Shown: positions 42,991 to 54,009, counted from the first letter of the stretch. The stretch is 54,828 nt of DNA from Lysinibacillus boronitolerans JCM 21713 = 10a = NBRC 103108 (GCF_000772935.1 NZ_JPVR01000056.1:1-54828), one strand, 5' to 3'. The notes: a model not told the origin generated them from the sequence alone. A program made the numbers and translations.

Positions 42991-43896
42991 TTAATGACCA
43001 GAATGTTCATTATTCATGTCTTCTTCAGACATATCCCCATGATCCATATCATCCATATTCATGTGTTTACCATGTTCCATTGGAGCTGGTCTAAAGTCTA
43101 AGTGAGTAGATGAGAAGCTTTGGCGACCAACGTGCTCTGCTTTTAATAGCTCATCAAATTTTTCTTCAGTTAATGGTGCCTCTTTCGCTTTTACATCAGC
43201 AACCCATTTATCGAAGTCTTCTTGTGTCATAGATTGTGCTTCAAATTCCATTTCGGCAAAGCCGCGTCCATTAAAGTTAGAGTTACGTCCCATAAATGAA
43301 CCAACCTCATCTGCTGCAAGGTGGATTGTTGTTAACATATCACTCATCGCATATTTTTGACCGGCTAATTGAGGAATCCAGAAACTTGTAATTGGACCAA
43401 ATGAGTAAAGTTTAAACTCGATTGGACGATCCACCGGAATGTTTACATAGTTAACTGTTTCAACACCTTCTTCTGGATAACTAAAGTGCCATTTCCAGTT
43501 TGATGATGATGCATAAATCACTAAAGGTTCCTTATCGTCATAACCTGCTGGTTGAGCTTCTACTGTAGAAGTTGTTCTTACAGTCACAACAGCTAAAAAT
43601 GCTACGATAATAATTGGAATTACTGTCCATGTAATCTCAAGCAGATGGCTTCCTTCTTCATGAGGAGGCTCATAATCTGCAGCTGCTTTTGATGCACGAT
43701 ATTTTGTAAGCATAAAGGCTAAAAGCACATACACGACTAGCAATATAAAGGCCATTGTAATAATGGATAAGATAATTGTGTTTGATAATGTTTCAGCATT
43801 AGGCCCTTTTGGATTGAACACTGTTAATGGTTCACATCCAGCAAGAAGAGCAAGCGCACTCAATGCAACGAACATTAAACTTAATTTTTTCTTCAT
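42991..43896 (-). CDS. qoxA: Quinol oxidase subunit II, lipoprotein
   Basis: 301 residues, ATG with AAAGGAG upstream. Signal peptide with lipobox LLAGC, two membrane helices (about 42-65 and 88-108) and an outer cupredoxin domain. The copper-A ligands of cytochrome c oxidases (CxxxC and nearby His/Met) are absent: the region reads VGSFMGRNSNFNGRGFAEMEF, as in quinol oxidases. The last 30 residues are unusually rich in His, Met and Asp (HGKHMNMDDMDHGDM) and could bind copper. First gene of qoxABCD. Confidence 0.94.
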   Translation of the reverse strand: MKKKLSLMFVALSALALLAGCEPLTVFNPKGPNAETLSNTIILSIITMAFILLVVYVLLAFMLTKYRASKAAADYEPPHEEGSHLLEITWTVIPIIIVAFLAVVTVRTTSTVEAQPAGYDDKEPLVIYASSSNWKWHFSYPEEGVETVNYVNIPVDRPIEFKLYSFGPITSFWIPQLAGQKYAMSDMLTTIHLAADEVGSFMGRNSNFNGRGFAEMEFEAQSMTQEDFDKWVADVKAKEAPLTEEKFDELLKAEHVGRQSFSSTHLDFRPAPMEHGKHMNMDDMDHGDMSEEDMNNEHSGH

Positions 43897-44723
43897 GTTT
43901 GACTCCTTTCTATAGAACGGCTATTCATAAAATTCATGTGTTTTTTTGTCAGTGTCACATTTACAAATAGTTGATACTGAGGTCACCTCTTTTATCTTGG
44001 CGTATCAATCAACAACATAAGAAATTACAATGGCATGGTTCAATATGAAACATAAAATCTAGTGTTGATTGATCTGATGCAAGCGTTAGCAAAATCAATG
44101 ATTTGCGCAATCGTTTAAATACGTACTTGGTTCACTCCGATTGTCACAATCTCTCGTTGTTTGCACATTGGATTATACGCCCTGTTTTTAAGAAAAAACA
44201 TAATTTTGTTATGAAAATGATAGTATAGCTGTGTTGATTTTGAACATTTCTTGAACAAAAATCGTTATTTTAGTATTGGTATTTATAGGTTTTTATTATT
44301 AAACACTGTGGAAACGTTGAAAATACTGCATTCTCAATGTTTACCTAAGTAAATAATTTATATTATGAAAAATGGCATTTCACATTTTGGACGCTGTTTT
44401 GTAATAAAATCATTGCCATAACAGACGTAACGGGATTTTTTATTTGCCTTTTATCCGAAAAAGGAGTACATGGAATGACGCTTTATGGAAACAATAGGTT
44501 GAATTTTCAATGTAAGGAATGAGTGGAGAGGGAATAAATGGAGTGAATTATTAATTATGTTAACATAATAATTGTTTTTCATTAATATCCATATTTTTAC
44601 TTCGTTTGTTTTATCTGAAAAGTAAAAAGCAAACTAAGATAGTACTTAGTTTGCTAGTATTTTAGAAAAAAATTATGTTATGAAGAATTAAGCGGAGTAA
44701 TTCAGCATTTTTAAGATTACCTG
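43897..44723. promoter_or_regulatory. Long region upstream of qoxA, regulatory signals only
   Basis: No gene with a ribosome site is seen in this 827-bp stretch. On the minus strand a TATAAT (44172-44177) with a weak TGTTTT -35 could serve qoxA, leaving a 275-base leader. Other signals are a dyad GATTGT-C-ACAATC (44139-44151) and a cre-like TGGAAACGTTGAAA (44309-44322, two mismatches from the CcpA consensus). These are candidate sites only. Confidence 0.4.
44618..44655 (-). terminator. Terminator of the DUF2785-like gene
   Basis: AGCAAACTAAG and CTTAGTTTGCT form a perfect 11-bp stem with a 6-nt loop, followed on the minus strand by TTTTTACTTTT. It lies about 70 bases past the stop. Confidence 0.8.
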
Positions 44724-45566
44724 TCAATTACCAAGCTTTAGCCATTTGGCTACTTGTCCATAAATCGTATTTTGTAGCTGTGGAGCTTTATTATTCATTT
44801 TCAAAGAAAAATACAGTGTTTTCATAAAGTTTAAGGTACAAGTTCTACCGCTAAAGAAGTGTTCATTATAACCTTGTGTCAACAAATGCATTTCAAATTT
44901 ATCAAAAGCCTGCTCAACAAATTCGATCAAGGCTTCCTCTGAGTAATTTTGAAGTAATAACGCATCCACTATATTGATTAAACGCTCCTCTTCATCATTA
45001 ACAAAGACGGTTTCTTTCCAAGTGACGAGTTTTAATGCATGTAAAATGGATGGTGCATACTGTAAATCGAATTTTGGATGTTTTATTGTTGTTGCAGCTA
45101 AATCTGCACCATGTGCAATACTGTGTGCCCATCCTTTTTCCTGAACATATCCTCTCGTATCCTGTTCTAATAACAAATAACGGCCGATTTTTTTAAAGAA
45201 TTTTTGTAAGTCATCATCACTTAAAACGAGTAATTCAGTGTCCTTTGCAAGCAGACCTGCCACTAGTAAAGCGGAAAACGAACGTGTAAAGACACTATCC
45301 GTTGTTTTTTCTCCAATATGTAAATATAAAAAATCCTCACCTGTAGCTGTTTCAAACAAATATTGAAGTTGTTCAGAACTCAATAAATTATCACTTAGTA
45401 AATCAACAAAGGTACGATAAATAAGGTGGTCTCGTAACTCTGCATCAGCTGAGCCAATATGGGCTAACATCTCCTGTAACAACCAATCACTATGTTGCAA
45501 CATAAATGCCTGACGCTCAGACAGTGTCATTGTAGAAAAAGACTGCAATGTTTCTTTAATATCCAT
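44724..45566 (-). CDS. DUF2785-like protein
   Basis: 280 residues from the ATG at 45566; an upstream in-frame ATG at 45587 has no ribosome site. All-helical and soluble. The most telling segment, KGWAHSIAHGADLAATTIKHPKF (about 146-168), matches the conserved WxHSIAHxADL motif of DUF2785. The rest is leucine-rich helices suggestive of a HEAT-like fold. The family's function is unknown. Stretch 45567-45761 between this gene and its neighbour shows nothing. Confidence 0.75.
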   Translation of the reverse strand: MDIKETLQSFSTMTLSERQAFMLQHSDWLLQEMLAHIGSADAELRDHLIYRTFVDLLSDNLLSSEQLQYLFETATGEDFLYLHIGEKTTDSVFTRSFSALLVAGLLAKDTELLVLSDDDLQKFFKKIGRYLLLEQDTRGYVQEKGWAHSIAHGADLAATTIKHPKFDLQYAPSILHALKLVTWKETVFVNDEEERLINIVDALLLQNYSEEALIEFVEQAFDKFEMHLLTQGYNEHFFSGRTCTLNFMKTLYFSLKMNNKAPQLQNTIYGQVAKWLKLGN

Positions 45567-45761
45567 GAGTAAAAAAGCCCCTAACATTATTTTTGTACTA
45601 TATATTATAGCGCCATTTCATTTCGAAGGGATAAATTTGAAACCTTCATTTTAAATAAGCACTGTTAGAATGTCCTTATTAAAACATAATATTATTTCCA
45701 GAAACTATAAAAAGTTGTTATGATAGAAACGCATTAAAATGGTAAAACTTAAATGTGAACA

Positions 45762-45794
45762 ATAAAAAAGACATACCTATTTAAGTATGTCTTT
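45762..45794 (-). terminator. Terminator of the gene at 45801-46265
   Basis: AAGACATAC and GTATGTCTT form a stem with an 8-nt loop, followed on the minus strand by TTTTATT. Confidence 0.75.
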
Positions 45795-45800
45795 GTCTAG

Positions 45801-46265
45801 CTAAATAATGACTGCGGATTTAATGCCGATTGGCCATTCAGTGAGCGTGTGTTGATTTGTCTTTAGCTCGACAAGAATATTGGCATTTTTGATTGCATCA
45901 ATGAGCCATTCACTATAGTGACGATTTGGTTCAGGATGCTGTAAAATTTGCTGCATATCTTTTTTATCAACATGTAACAGCTTGTAGTTACATTCAATGT
46001 TTACTTTTTGAGGAATAATGGAAAGAGACTCATTTTGATGACCAAGTGCAATAGATCCAGGAATACACCCTTGAATTTTTAAAATGTAGGTGCTGGCTTC
46101 TTGTGTGTAGACATCAATTTTGGTGCGTGTTAAAAGTTCAAATTCTATCGGCTTATCTTGAAAAACGCCGTCCGTTGTAGAAATTGAAATGACTTTAATC
46201 GATAATGCCTCGAATGCAGATGAGATACAATGATCAAATTCAGTAATTGTATCAAGTAATTGCAT
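45801..46265 (-). CDS. Hypothetical cytosolic protein
   Basis: 154 residues from the ATG at 46265, with AAGGAGTGG upstream. Mixed alpha/beta without signal peptide or membrane segment. It contains TYILKIQGCIPGSIALG and HYSEWLIDAIKNANILVEL but no family I can name. It is divergent from the TPR gene. Confidence 0.6.
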   Translation of the reverse strand: MQLLDTITEFDHCISSAFEALSIKVISISTTDGVFQDKPIEFELLTRTKIDVYTQEASTYILKIQGCIPGSIALGHQNESLSIIPQKVNIECNYKLLHVDKKDMQQILQHPEPNRHYSEWLIDAIKNANILVELKTNQHTLTEWPIGIKSAVII

Positions 46266-46479
46266 GGATTCCACTCCTTGTTAAGAACTTGATTTTCTAG
46301 GTGCAGACAACAAAATGGAACGTCTGCGAATTGTGATAAATTTTAGACTATTCTAATTATAATACAATTTATTACAAAATATGAATGCAAAAGCAATAGT
46401 TTTTTGTTAAAAACAAGAAAGTTGTGGATTTTTTTAGTAAATAGCAGAAATGAAAAATTAGAACAATGAGGTGAGAAAA

Positions 46480-47463
46480 ATGACAAAAAGAAAGCGTCAT
46501 GTCATTAAACATGACAATATTGTTGTTTTTCCAGGCGCTGTCCAAACTTTAATACGTGAAGGGCATATGTTTGCTGAAAATTTTCAGTATGAAAAAGCGG
46601 TGGCAAGTTTTGAAAAGGCATTTGTGTACGAAGCAGGAGATGAATTTGCTCTTAGTGCCTATGCCTTTGCTTTGTATGAATTAAAGGACTATAGCAAGGT
46701 TAAGAATGTTTGTGAGCAATTATTTTCGATGGGTACGTCACTTTATGTAGAAATCATGGAATTGTACATTACCGTATGCATGCAGTTAAAAGAATACCAT
46801 CAAGTAGAGTCATTAATTACAACCCTACTTGAAGAAAATGTTTTGCCTCAGGATCAGATTGAAAAATTTGAACGCTTAAAAAATTTGAATAGTGAAGTGT
46901 CTAAGAATCTAGAAAAAAAAGAAAATGCACAACGTTTAATAGAAGAACAGGAATATGAACTTGAGAAATTTTGTGCACTTACTTCAAATGAGCAGTCTAT
47001 ACGCTTGCATCGACTTATGGACACAAATGTAAGACAATTAAAAGAGCCATTAAAAGAGATTATTGAATGTTCAAGCATCCATCCGTTCGTCCAGAGCCTA
47101 GCACTCATATTATTAGTGGAACAAGAAGTAGCTATGAAGGTTAGAGTAGCTAAATTTAAACAAACAAAAATCGTAAATCCTGCTGAGTTAGTATTGCCTA
47201 ACCAGCTACCGCAGTATGGAGAAATAAAAAATATAGTAGAAGTGAAGCTAGAACAAGACCCATCTACGTTGGAAATGGTACAATATTTAATGGCAAAGCA
47301 TGCCATTGTAACGTATCCATTTGAATGGCACCCGTTCGAAGCAGATGATGTTGCCTATAGTTATATTGATTTTGTCTTAGCGATGCTAGGAAATGTACAA
47401 GAAATGGATTATGAAATCATTGACTTTTTACAAATGTTAGAAAAGCTAACAGAACTACATTAG
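46480..47463 (+). CDS. ysoA: TPR-repeat protein YsoA
   Basis: 327 residues from the ATG at 46480, with GAGGTGAG upstream. Residues about 25-125 hold three TPR-like helix pairs (FAENFQYEKAVASFEKAFVYE, ALSAYAFALYELKDYSKV). A charged helical linker and an alpha/beta C-terminal region follow. In B. subtilis ysoA lies directly before tig, as here, which supports the name. TPRs bind partner proteins; the partner is unknown. Confidence 0.8.
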   Translation: MTKRKRHVIKHDNIVVFPGAVQTLIREGHMFAENFQYEKAVASFEKAFVYEAGDEFALSAYAFALYELKDYSKVKNVCEQLFSMGTSLYVEIMELYITVCMQLKEYHQVESLITTLLEENVLPQDQIEKFERLKNLNSEVSKNLEKKENAQRLIEEQEYELEKFCALTSNEQSIRLHRLMDTNVRQLKEPLKEIIECSSIHPFVQSLALILLVEQEVAMKVRVAKFKQTKIVNPAELVLPNQLPQYGEIKNIVEVKLEQDPSTLEMVQYLMAKHAIVTYPFEWHPFEADDVAYSYIDFVLAMLGNVQEMDYEIIDFLQMLEKLTELH

Positions 47464-47581
47464 GTATGAAATAAGTTGAAACTATACACATCTATGTTAT
47501 ACTAAAATGGTTGTCAAAATCGTAGTTACGAATGAATTGTCTAACATCTAAACTTGATTATTTATTTGGAGGTATTTATAC

Positions 47582-48871
47582 ATGTCAGCAAAATGGGAAA
47601 AACAAGAAGGTAATATCGGTACTCTTACAATCGAAGTACCTGCTGCAGAAATCGACGCAGCAATGGACCAAGCGTTCAAAAAAGTTGTAAAACAAATTAA
47701 CGTACCAGGTTTCCGTAAAGGTAAAATGCCTCGTAAAATGTTTGAACAACGTTTTGGTATCGAATCTCTATACCAAGATGCATTAGAAATCATCGTTCCT
47801 GAATCTTATGCAAAAGCAATTGACGAAGCTGGAATTATGCCAGTTGATTACCCAGAAATCGCTGGTACAGAAAACTTTGTACACGGCCAAGATTTCACAT
47901 TCACTGCACAAGTAACAGTGAAACCAGAACCAAAACTAGGAGACTACAAAGGTCTAGAAGTATCTAAACTTCCAGTAGAAGTAACAGATGAAGAAGTAGA
48001 TGCTCAAATTCAAGACCAATTAGCTCGCAAAGCAGAGCTTGAAATCAAAGAAGACGAAGCAATCGTAGATGGTGATACAGCTGTAATCGACTTCGAAGGT
48101 TTCGTAGGCGAAGAAGCTTTTGAAGGTGGTAAAGGTGAAGACTATCCACTAGAAATCGGTTCAGGTTCATTCATTCCAGGTTTTGAAGAGCAACTTGTGG
48201 GTGTTAAAGCTGGCGAATCTAAAGATGTTGTTGTTACATTCCCAGAAGAATACCATGCAGCTGAATTAGCTGGTAAAGAAGCTACTTTCAAAGTAACTGT
48301 GAAGGAAGTTAAAACAAAAGTTCTTCCTGAGTTAAATGATGAATTTGCAAAAGAATTAGATCCAGAAGTTGAAAGCGTTGAAGCTTTACGCGCTAAAATT
48401 AAAGAACAAACTGCAGCTCAAAAAGTAACAGAATCAGATGCAGCTCTTCGTGACGAGCTTGTAGAAAAAGCTGCTGAAAACGCTGAGTTTGAAGTACCAG
48501 CAGGTATGATCAACTCTGAAACTGATCGTATGTTACAAGAATTTGGTCAACGTTTACAAATGCAAGGTATGAACTTAGACCTTTACTACCAATTCTCTGG
48601 TCAATCAGAAGAAGACTTACGTGGCCAAATGAAAGAAGAAGCTGAAAGCCGTGTACGTGTATCATTAACACTTGAAGCGATTGCTGAAGCTGAAAAAATT
48701 GAAGCATCTGAAGCAGATATTGAAGCAGAATTAGAAAAAATGGCTGCTCAATTTAACATGACTAAAGATCAAATCACAAGTGCTTTAGGTGGTACAGCAG
48801 TACTTGAAAACGACATCAAAATCCAAAAAACAGTTGAATTTTTAGTAGAAAACGCTAAAATTACTGAATAA
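47582..48871 (+). CDS. tig: Trigger factor
   Basis: 429 residues, ATG with GGAGGT upstream. Three domains in order: the ribosome-binding domain with the signature [10 protein letters not shown] (about 44-53), an FKBP-type prolyl isomerase domain (about 150-245, with [12 protein letters not shown] and [18 protein letters not shown]), and the helical C-terminal arms. It binds near the ribosome exit tunnel and folds new chains. Codon choice is strongly biased, as expected for a highly expressed gene. It has its own terminator. Confidence 0.97.
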   Translation: MSAKWEKQEGNIGTLTIEVPAAEIDAAMDQAFKKVVKQINVPGFRKGKMPRKMFEQRFGIESLYQDALEIIVPESYAKAIDEAGIMPVDYPEIAGTENFVHGQDFTFTAQVTVKPEPKLGDYKGLEVSKLPVEVTDEEVDAQIQDQLARKAELEIKEDEAIVDGDTAVIDFEGFVGEEAFEGGKGEDYPLEIGSGSFIPGFEEQLVGVKAGESKDVVVTFPEEYHAAELAGKEATFKVTVKEVKTKVLPELNDEFAKELDPEVESVEALRAKIKEQTAAQKVTESDAALRDELVEKAAENAEFEVPAGMINSETDRMLQEFGQRLQMQGMNLDLYYQFSGQSEEDLRGQMKEEAESRVRVSLTLEAIAEAEKIEASEADIEAELEKMAAQFNMTKDQITSALGGTAVLENDIKIQKTVEFLVENAKITE

Positions 48872-48900
48872 GATTTTGTGTAATTAGATAGCCCAAAAAA

Positions 48901-48936
48901 AACAAGGTACGGCATTCATCCGTGCCTTGTTTTATC
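48901..48936 (+). terminator. Terminator of tig
   Basis: AACAAGGTACGG pairs with CCGTGCCTTGTT (one G-T pair) across a 7-nt loop, followed by TTATC and preceded by As. Confidence 0.85.
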
Positions 48937-49493
48937 ACATAAACTCTTAAAAATTAGTCCCCTTAACATTTATTTCACTTTATACTTCACTTATACATAG
49001 TATTGTTTTAGTTTTTATCTTCATTCAGCAGATATTTTTTGTAGCCAAAGCATATCGTCAGGTACAAAAAACGTCCATCTCACATAGATGGCGAGCTGTA
49101 TGCCTTTTAACCTTTTTAGTGTGTGTTTAAACCACGACTGGATGAAGATAGTGCCTACTGGCAAGTGTCAAGGATTTGGATTGAAGTCCAGGCGCTATTT
49201 GAGTCAAGGCGAAATTGATACGATGCTATACTTAACTTCATTCAGAAAGGTCCTAATAAAATTTTATTTTTTGAGTGATATACCCTTGGTTGAATGTAGT
49301 AGATTTATAAATAGAGATCGGTAGTTTGTAGTGTGTCGAAAGTGAATAAATGTAACTTTATAGCAGTATAAGGTGGCGAAGTAAGCAGGTTCCTATAGCA
49401 TGCTTCGAAAGTTAAATGAAGTAAAGTACATGACGATGCGTTATAATCTACACATGCATAATTGCTGAGGCGTAAATGATGCAGACAATTTAT
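48937..49493. other. Long tig-clpX spacer without a convincing gene
   Basis: About 560 bp. Possible open frames (for example 49088-49324, 78 codons) lack a ribosome site and have no family resemblance. A short hairpin CCATCT-cacat-AGATGG lies at 49074-49090 and a TATAAT at 49442-49447 without a good -35. It could hold a decayed gene or an unrecognised RNA, but I see no proof. Confidence 0.4.
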
Positions 49494-49522
49494 TTGATAA
49501 AGATTCAATAATCTTGTAAGAT
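49494..49522 (+). promoter_or_regulatory. SigA-type promoter of clpX
   Basis: TTGATA, a 17-bp spacer and TAAGAT lie about 27 bases before the clpX TTG start. The spacer holds an imperfect dyad AAGATT-caat-AATCTT. Confidence 0.6.
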
Positions 49523-49548
49523 TGTTGCTTGAATAGGGGTGAAACATA

Positions 49549-50820
49549 TTGTTCAAATTTAATGATGAAAAAGGCAATTTAAAATGCTCATTTTGTGGAA
49601 AGCCACAAGAACAAGTGCGTAAATTAGTTGCAGGTCCAGGTGTTTATATTTGTGATGAATGTATCGAGCTTTGTTCAGAGATCGTTGTAGAGGAACTAGG
49701 TGTAGAGGAGGAAATTGAATTCCAAGATATTCCGAAACCGAAAGAAATCTTAACGATTTTAGATGAGTATGTAATTGGACAAGAGCGTGCTAAAAAAGCA
49801 TTGGCAGTTGCAGTTTACAATCACTATAAACGTATCAATACGAATAGTAAAATTGATGATATTGAATTAGCAAAATCGAACATTGTGTTAATCGGCCCAA
49901 CTGGTAGCGGTAAAACTTTATTAGCTCAAACGTTAGCACGTATTTTAAATGTTCCGTTCGCAATCGCGGATGCTACCTCCTTAACTGAAGCAGGTTATGT
50001 TGGTGAGGACGTTGAAAATATTTTATTAAAGTTAATCCAATCAGCTGATTATGATATCGAACGCGCTGAAAAAGGGATTATCTATATTGATGAAATTGAC
50101 AAAGTTGCACGTAAGTCAGAGAATCCATCAATTACACGCGATGTTTCTGGCGAAGGTGTTCAGCAGGCACTCCTAAAAATTCTTGAAGGAACAGTTGCAA
50201 GCGTTCCACCACAAGGAGGACGAAAACATCCTCATCAAGAATTCTTACAGATCGATACAACCAATATTCTTTTCATAGTGGGCGGTGCATTTGATGGTAT
50301 TGAAACAATCATTAAACGACGTCAGGGTGAAAAAGTAATAGGATTCGGTTCAGATCCGAATAAAGTTGATGTAGATGAAGGTTCTATCATGTCCAAGCTG
50401 ATTCCTGAGGATTTATTGAAGTTTGGTTTAATACCAGAGTTCATTGGTCGATTACCTGTACTTGCAAGCCTGGAGCAATTAAACGAAGCTGCACTAGTAC
50501 AAATTTTAACAGAGCCGAAAAATGCACTAGCCAAGCAATATCAAAAAATGCTTGAATTAGATGGCGTTGAGCTTGAATTTGATGAAGATGCTCTTGTGGC
50601 AATTGCTAAGGAAGCAATTGAACGTAAAACAGGTGCGCGTGGTCTTCGTTCAATTATTGAGTCAACAATGCTTGATGTAATGTACGAATTACCTTCACGT
50701 GAAGACGTAAAAAAATGTATCATTACAGCAAAAACAATTACGGATAAAGAAAAACCGAAATTGCTTCTTGAAGATGGCACTGAACTCGATGAAGGTAGCG
50801 ACACTAAAACTTCAGCATAA
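49549..50820 (+). CDS. clpX: ATP-dependent Clp protease ATP-binding subunit ClpX
   Basis: 423 residues. The start is TTG at 49549: AGGGGTG lies seven bases upstream and the protein then opens [18 protein letters not shown], as expected. The N-terminal zinc domain has CSFC and CDECIELC. The AAA+ core follows, with GPTGSGKT (Walker A, about 117-124), [10 protein letters not shown] (Walker B) and the pore loop GYVGEDVE. It unfolds tagged proteins and passes them to ClpP. It is in the usual place after tig. Confidence 0.97.
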   Translation: MFKFNDEKGNLKCSFCGKPQEQVRKLVAGPGVYICDECIELCSEIVVEELGVEEEIEFQDIPKPKEILTILDEYVIGQERAKKALAVAVYNHYKRINTNSKIDDIELAKSNIVLIGPTGSGKTLLAQTLARILNVPFAIADATSLTEAGYVGEDVENILLKLIQSADYDIERAEKGIIYIDEIDKVARKSENPSITRDVSGEGVQQALLKILEGTVASVPPQGGRKHPHQEFLQIDTTNILFIVGGAFDGIETIIKRRQGEKVIGFGSDPNKVDVDEGSIMSKLIPEDLLKFGLIPEFIGRLPVLASLEQLNEAALVQILTEPKNALAKQYQKMLELDGVELEFDEDALVAIAKEAIERKTGARGLRSIIESTMLDVMYELPSREDVKKCIITAKTITDKEKPKLLLEDGTELDEGSDTKTSA

Positions 50821-50863
50821 TGAATAGACGTGGCTGTCTACCGTTGTGAGATAGAGAGTAATT

Positions 50864-50917
50864 AGCTGACTTCGATTGTGCAATATTCGCACATATCGAC
50901 AGTCAGCTTTTTATTCA
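50864..50917 (+). terminator. Terminator of clpX
   Basis: AGCTGACTTCGATTGTGC pairs with its mirror arm (two small bulges), followed by TTTTTATT. Confidence 0.8.
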
Positions 50918-51050
50918 TTCCTACATAAAGCCAGCTGTAACTTGAAGAAATTTTTGGCTCGCTTCAATATCTAGTGTGAATCAACTTTTTAAACACATAC
51001 TAGTAGCGCGGGATGTTAACATGAAAATTTTGACGGAGGTGAATGCCCGC

Positions 51051-53375
51051 ATGGTGACAATACAAAAAACAACAAATGTACCATTATTGCCTTTGCGTGG
51101 ACTTTTAGTATTCCCATCGATGGTGTTACATATTGATGTGGGTAGAAATCGTTCTGTAGCGGCGCTTGAGCAGGCAATGTTAGAGGACCAAATGATTTTA
51201 TTGGTAACACAAAAAGAAATGCACGACGAACAGCCTGAAGAGCAAGATCTGTATTCAGTTGGTACAATTGCATATGTCAAACAAATGCTAAAATTACCAA
51301 ACGGCACGTTACGCATCCTTGTAGAAGGTGTTGCGCGTGCAACGTGGAAAAATTATCGTGCGTTAGAGAAGTATACTGTTGTGGATATTGAGGTTAAAGA
51401 GGAGTCAACAGAAAAAGATGTAGAAACACAAGCATTGATGCGGACATTGTTGACGTATTTTGAAAAATATGCCAAATCCTCCAATAAAATTACAACTGAG
51501 ACGATCAATACTGTAACGGATATTGAAGAGCCTGGCCGTTTAGCAGATATTATTGCTTCTCATTTGCCGTTTAAAATTGCTGACAAGCAAGAAGTATTGG
51601 AAATGCTTAGCGTTAAAAAACGACTTGATCATTTAATTATTCGCTTGCATGATGAACAGGAAGTTTTGGATTTAGAAAAGAAAATTAATTCCAAAGTAAA
51701 GCAGTCAATGGAGCGTACGCAAAAGGAATATTATTTACGTGAGCAAATGAAAGCTATACAAACGGAGCTGGGAGATCGCGAAGGGAAAACCGGAGAAGTT
51801 GCAGAATTACGGAAGCGTATCGACGAAGCTGGTATGCCAGAATCAACAAAAGAAGCAGCACTGAAAGAATTAGATCGCTATGAAAAAATACCCGGGGCTA
51901 GTGCAGAGAGTGGTGTTATTCGCAATTACATTGATTGGCTTATTTCCTTACCGTGGACAAATGCTACAGAGGATCGCATGAATATTGCCCATGCTGAAAA
52001 CATTTTAAACCGAGATCATGATGGATTAGAAAAAGTCAAAGAACGTGTTCTGGAATATTTAGCCGTACGTCAGCTGAAAAATTCACTGCGAGGACCTATT
52101 TTATGCTTAGCAGGACCTCCAGGCGTTGGTAAAACATCATTAGCTCGCTCCATTGCGGAAAGTTTAGATCGAAAGTTTATTCGTATTTCTTTAGGTGGTG
52201 TTCGGGATGAATCGGAAATTCGTGGACATCGACGTACGTATGTTGGTGCAATGCCAGGACGTATTATTCAAGGAATGAAAAAAGCAGGTACCATTAATCC
52301 GGTGTTTTTATTAGATGAAATCGATAAAATGTCGAATGATTTTAGAGGTGACCCTGCAGCAGCGATGCTTGAAGTTTTAGACCCTGCACAAAATAATACA
52401 TTTAGTGATCATTATATTGAGGAACCATATGATCTCTCTAATGTGTTATTTATTGCAACTGCCAATGATTTAAGTAGCATACCAGGGCCATTATTAGATC
52501 GTATGGAAGTAATTTCTATTGCAGGCTATACTGAAATCGAGAAAGCTCAAATTACCAAAAACCATCTCATACCAAAGCAGCTTAAAGAACATGGTTTGAA
52601 AAAAACACAGGTAGTAATCAAAGATGAAGCAGTCACTGATATTATACGTTATTATACACGGGAAGCAGGAGTGCGCGGTTTAGAACGACAAATCGCTACG
52701 CTTTGCCGTAAAATTGCCAAAGTAATTGTATCTGGTGAGAAAAAACGCGTAACGGTTAGCTCAAAATCATTACAAGATTTACTTGGTAAACATCGTTTCC
52801 GCTATGGACAGGCTGAAAAGGAAAATCAAGTGGGTGTCGCAACTGGACTTGCTTATACAACAGTTGGTGGAGATACATTACAAATTGAAGTTTCTTTAAC
52901 GCCGGGTAAAGGGAAGTTACAACTTACTGGTAAGCTTGGAGAAGTAATGAAGGAATCTGCTCAAACAGCATTATCCTATGTTCGTACAAAAATGGAACAC
53001 CTAAATGTGGATGCAGAATTTTTTGATACTCATGATATTCATATCCATGTACCAGAGGGTGCTGTACCTAAAGATGGACCATCAGCTGGTATTACAATGG
53101 CAACAGCTATCGTTTCGGCTATTCTACATCGCCCGATTCGCCGCGAGGTAGGTATGACAGGTGAGATTACCTTGCGTGGCCGTGTATTGCCAATCGGCGG
53201 CTTAAAAGAAAAAACATTAAGCGCTCACCGTGCAGGATTAACGACAATCATATGTCCTAAGGATAATGAACGTGATATAGAGGATATTCCTGATAGTGTA
53301 CGTGAGCAATTAACATTTAAACTAGTGACATCGGCTGATGAAGTTTTAGCCTATGCGCTGGACGGAGGTTTTTAA
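51051..53375 (+). CDS. lonA: ATP-dependent protease LonA
   Basis: 774 residues from the ATG at 51051, equal in length to B. subtilis LonA; GGAGGTG at 51035-51041 is its best ribosome site, and readings from 50976 or 51021 only add a tail unlike the family. LON substrate-binding domain about 10-200, AAA+ domain with [11 protein letters not shown] (Walker A, about 356) and FLLDEIDKM, then the protease domain with catalytic Ser in [12 protein letters not shown] (about 679) and Lys in GGLKEKTL (about 722). It degrades damaged and regulatory proteins. The B. subtilis order has lonB between clpX and lonA; here it is absent. Confidence 0.97.
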   Translation: MVTIQKTTNVPLLPLRGLLVFPSMVLHIDVGRNRSVAALEQAMLEDQMILLVTQKEMHDEQPEEQDLYSVGTIAYVKQMLKLPNGTLRILVEGVARATWKNYRALEKYTVVDIEVKEESTEKDVETQALMRTLLTYFEKYAKSSNKITTETINTVTDIEEPGRLADIIASHLPFKIADKQEVLEMLSVKKRLDHLIIRLHDEQEVLDLEKKINSKVKQSMERTQKEYYLREQMKAIQTELGDREGKTGEVAELRKRIDEAGMPESTKEAALKELDRYEKIPGASAESGVIRNYIDWLISLPWTNATEDRMNIAHAENILNRDHDGLEKVKERVLEYLAVRQLKNSLRGPILCLAGPPGVGKTSLARSIAESLDRKFIRISLGGVRDESEIRGHRRTYVGAMPGRIIQGMKKAGTINPVFLLDEIDKMSNDFRGDPAAAMLEVLDPAQNNTFSDHYIEEPYDLSNVLFIATANDLSSIPGPLLDRMEVISIAGYTEIEKAQITKNHLIPKQLKEHGLKKTQVVIKDEAVTDIIRYYTREAGVRGLERQIATLCRKIAKVIVSGEKKRVTVSSKSLQDLLGKHRFRYGQAEKENQVGVATGLAYTTVGGDTLQIEVSLTPGKGKLQLTGKLGEVMKESAQTALSYVRTKMEHLNVDAEFFDTHDIHIHVPEGAVPKDGPSAGITMATAIVSAILHRPIRREVGMTGEITLRGRVLPIGGLKEKTLSAHRAGLTTIICPKDNERDIEDIPDSVREQLTFKLVTSADEVLAYALDGGF

Positions 53376-53379
53376 AAAA

Positions 53380-53961
53380 ATGAAAGTCCATAATGTCGAA
53401 ATGGTCATTAGTGCGGTACGACCAGACCAATATCCAGAAGATGGACTGCCAGAATTTGCATTAGCAGGTCGTTCGAATGTAGGAAAGTCTTCCTTCATTA
53501 ATCGAATGATCGGACGTAAAGCTTTAGCACGTATTTCATCTAAGCCTGGTAAAACACAAACCCTTAATTTTTATAAGATTGAAGAGCAGCTATTTTTTGT
53601 AGATGTTCCAGGGTATGGTTATGCAAAGGTTTCTAAAACAGAGCGTGAGGCATGGGGAAAAATGATCGAGCGCTATTTTACAGGACGCCAGGAGTTAAAA
53701 GCAGTCGTACAAATTATAGATTTGCGACATCCTCCAACAGCTGATGATCGTATGATGTATGATTTTTTAAAGCATTACAATATTCCTTGCATTGTCATTG
53801 CAACCAAGGCAGATAAAATTCCAAAAGGTAAATGGGATAAACATAAGAAAATTGTCAAAGAGACGCTGGAGATGGAAAAAAGTGATCCTCTTATTGTCTT
53901 CTCTTCAGAAACAGGTCTTGGCTTTGAGGAAGCTTGGAAAACAATCGAAAACAAAATGTAA
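53380..53961 (+). CDS. ysxC: Ribosome biogenesis GTPase YsxC (EngB)
   Basis: 193 residues from the ATG at 53380; the GGAGG at 53364-53368 lies in the end of lonA, whose stop is only four bases upstream, so the genes are coupled. GTP-binding motifs: [10 protein letters not shown] (G1), KTQT (G2 region), [10 protein letters not shown] (G3) and TKADK (G4), then SSETG (G5). YsxC is essential in B. subtilis and helps assemble the 50S subunit. Confidence 0.96.
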   Translation: MKVHNVEMVISAVRPDQYPEDGLPEFALAGRSNVGKSSFINRMIGRKALARISSKPGKTQTLNFYKIEEQLFFVDVPGYGYAKVSKTEREAWGKMIERYFTGRQELKAVVQIIDLRHPPTADDRMMYDFLKHYNIPCIVIATKADKIPKGKWDKHKKIVKETLEMEKSDPLIVFSSETGLGFEEAWKTIENKM

Positions 53962-53962
53962 T

Positions 53963-54009
53963 AAAAAACATCTATTGTGTCTAAGGCGTTAGGACAATAG
54001 ATGTTTTTT
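53963..54009 (+). terminator. Terminator of the lonA-ysxC unit
   Basis: AAAAAACATCTATTGT and its complement form a 16-bp stem with a 15-nt loop; the right arm ends in six Ts. It starts 2 bases past the ysxC stop. Confidence 0.85.

Noticed and set aside
40385..43896. Cytochrome c oxidase (ctaCDEF) instead of quinol oxidase
   Set aside because: The copper-A cysteines are missing from subunit II, there is no cytochrome c domain, and subunit III has five helices, all pointing to qoxABCD.
46854..47306. 150-codon minus-strand frame within ysoA
   Set aside because: Antisense to a well-supported gene, Cys/Ser/Phe-rich with no start signal.
49088..49324. 78-codon plus-strand frame between tig and clpX
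   Set aside because: No ribosome site and no family resemblance.
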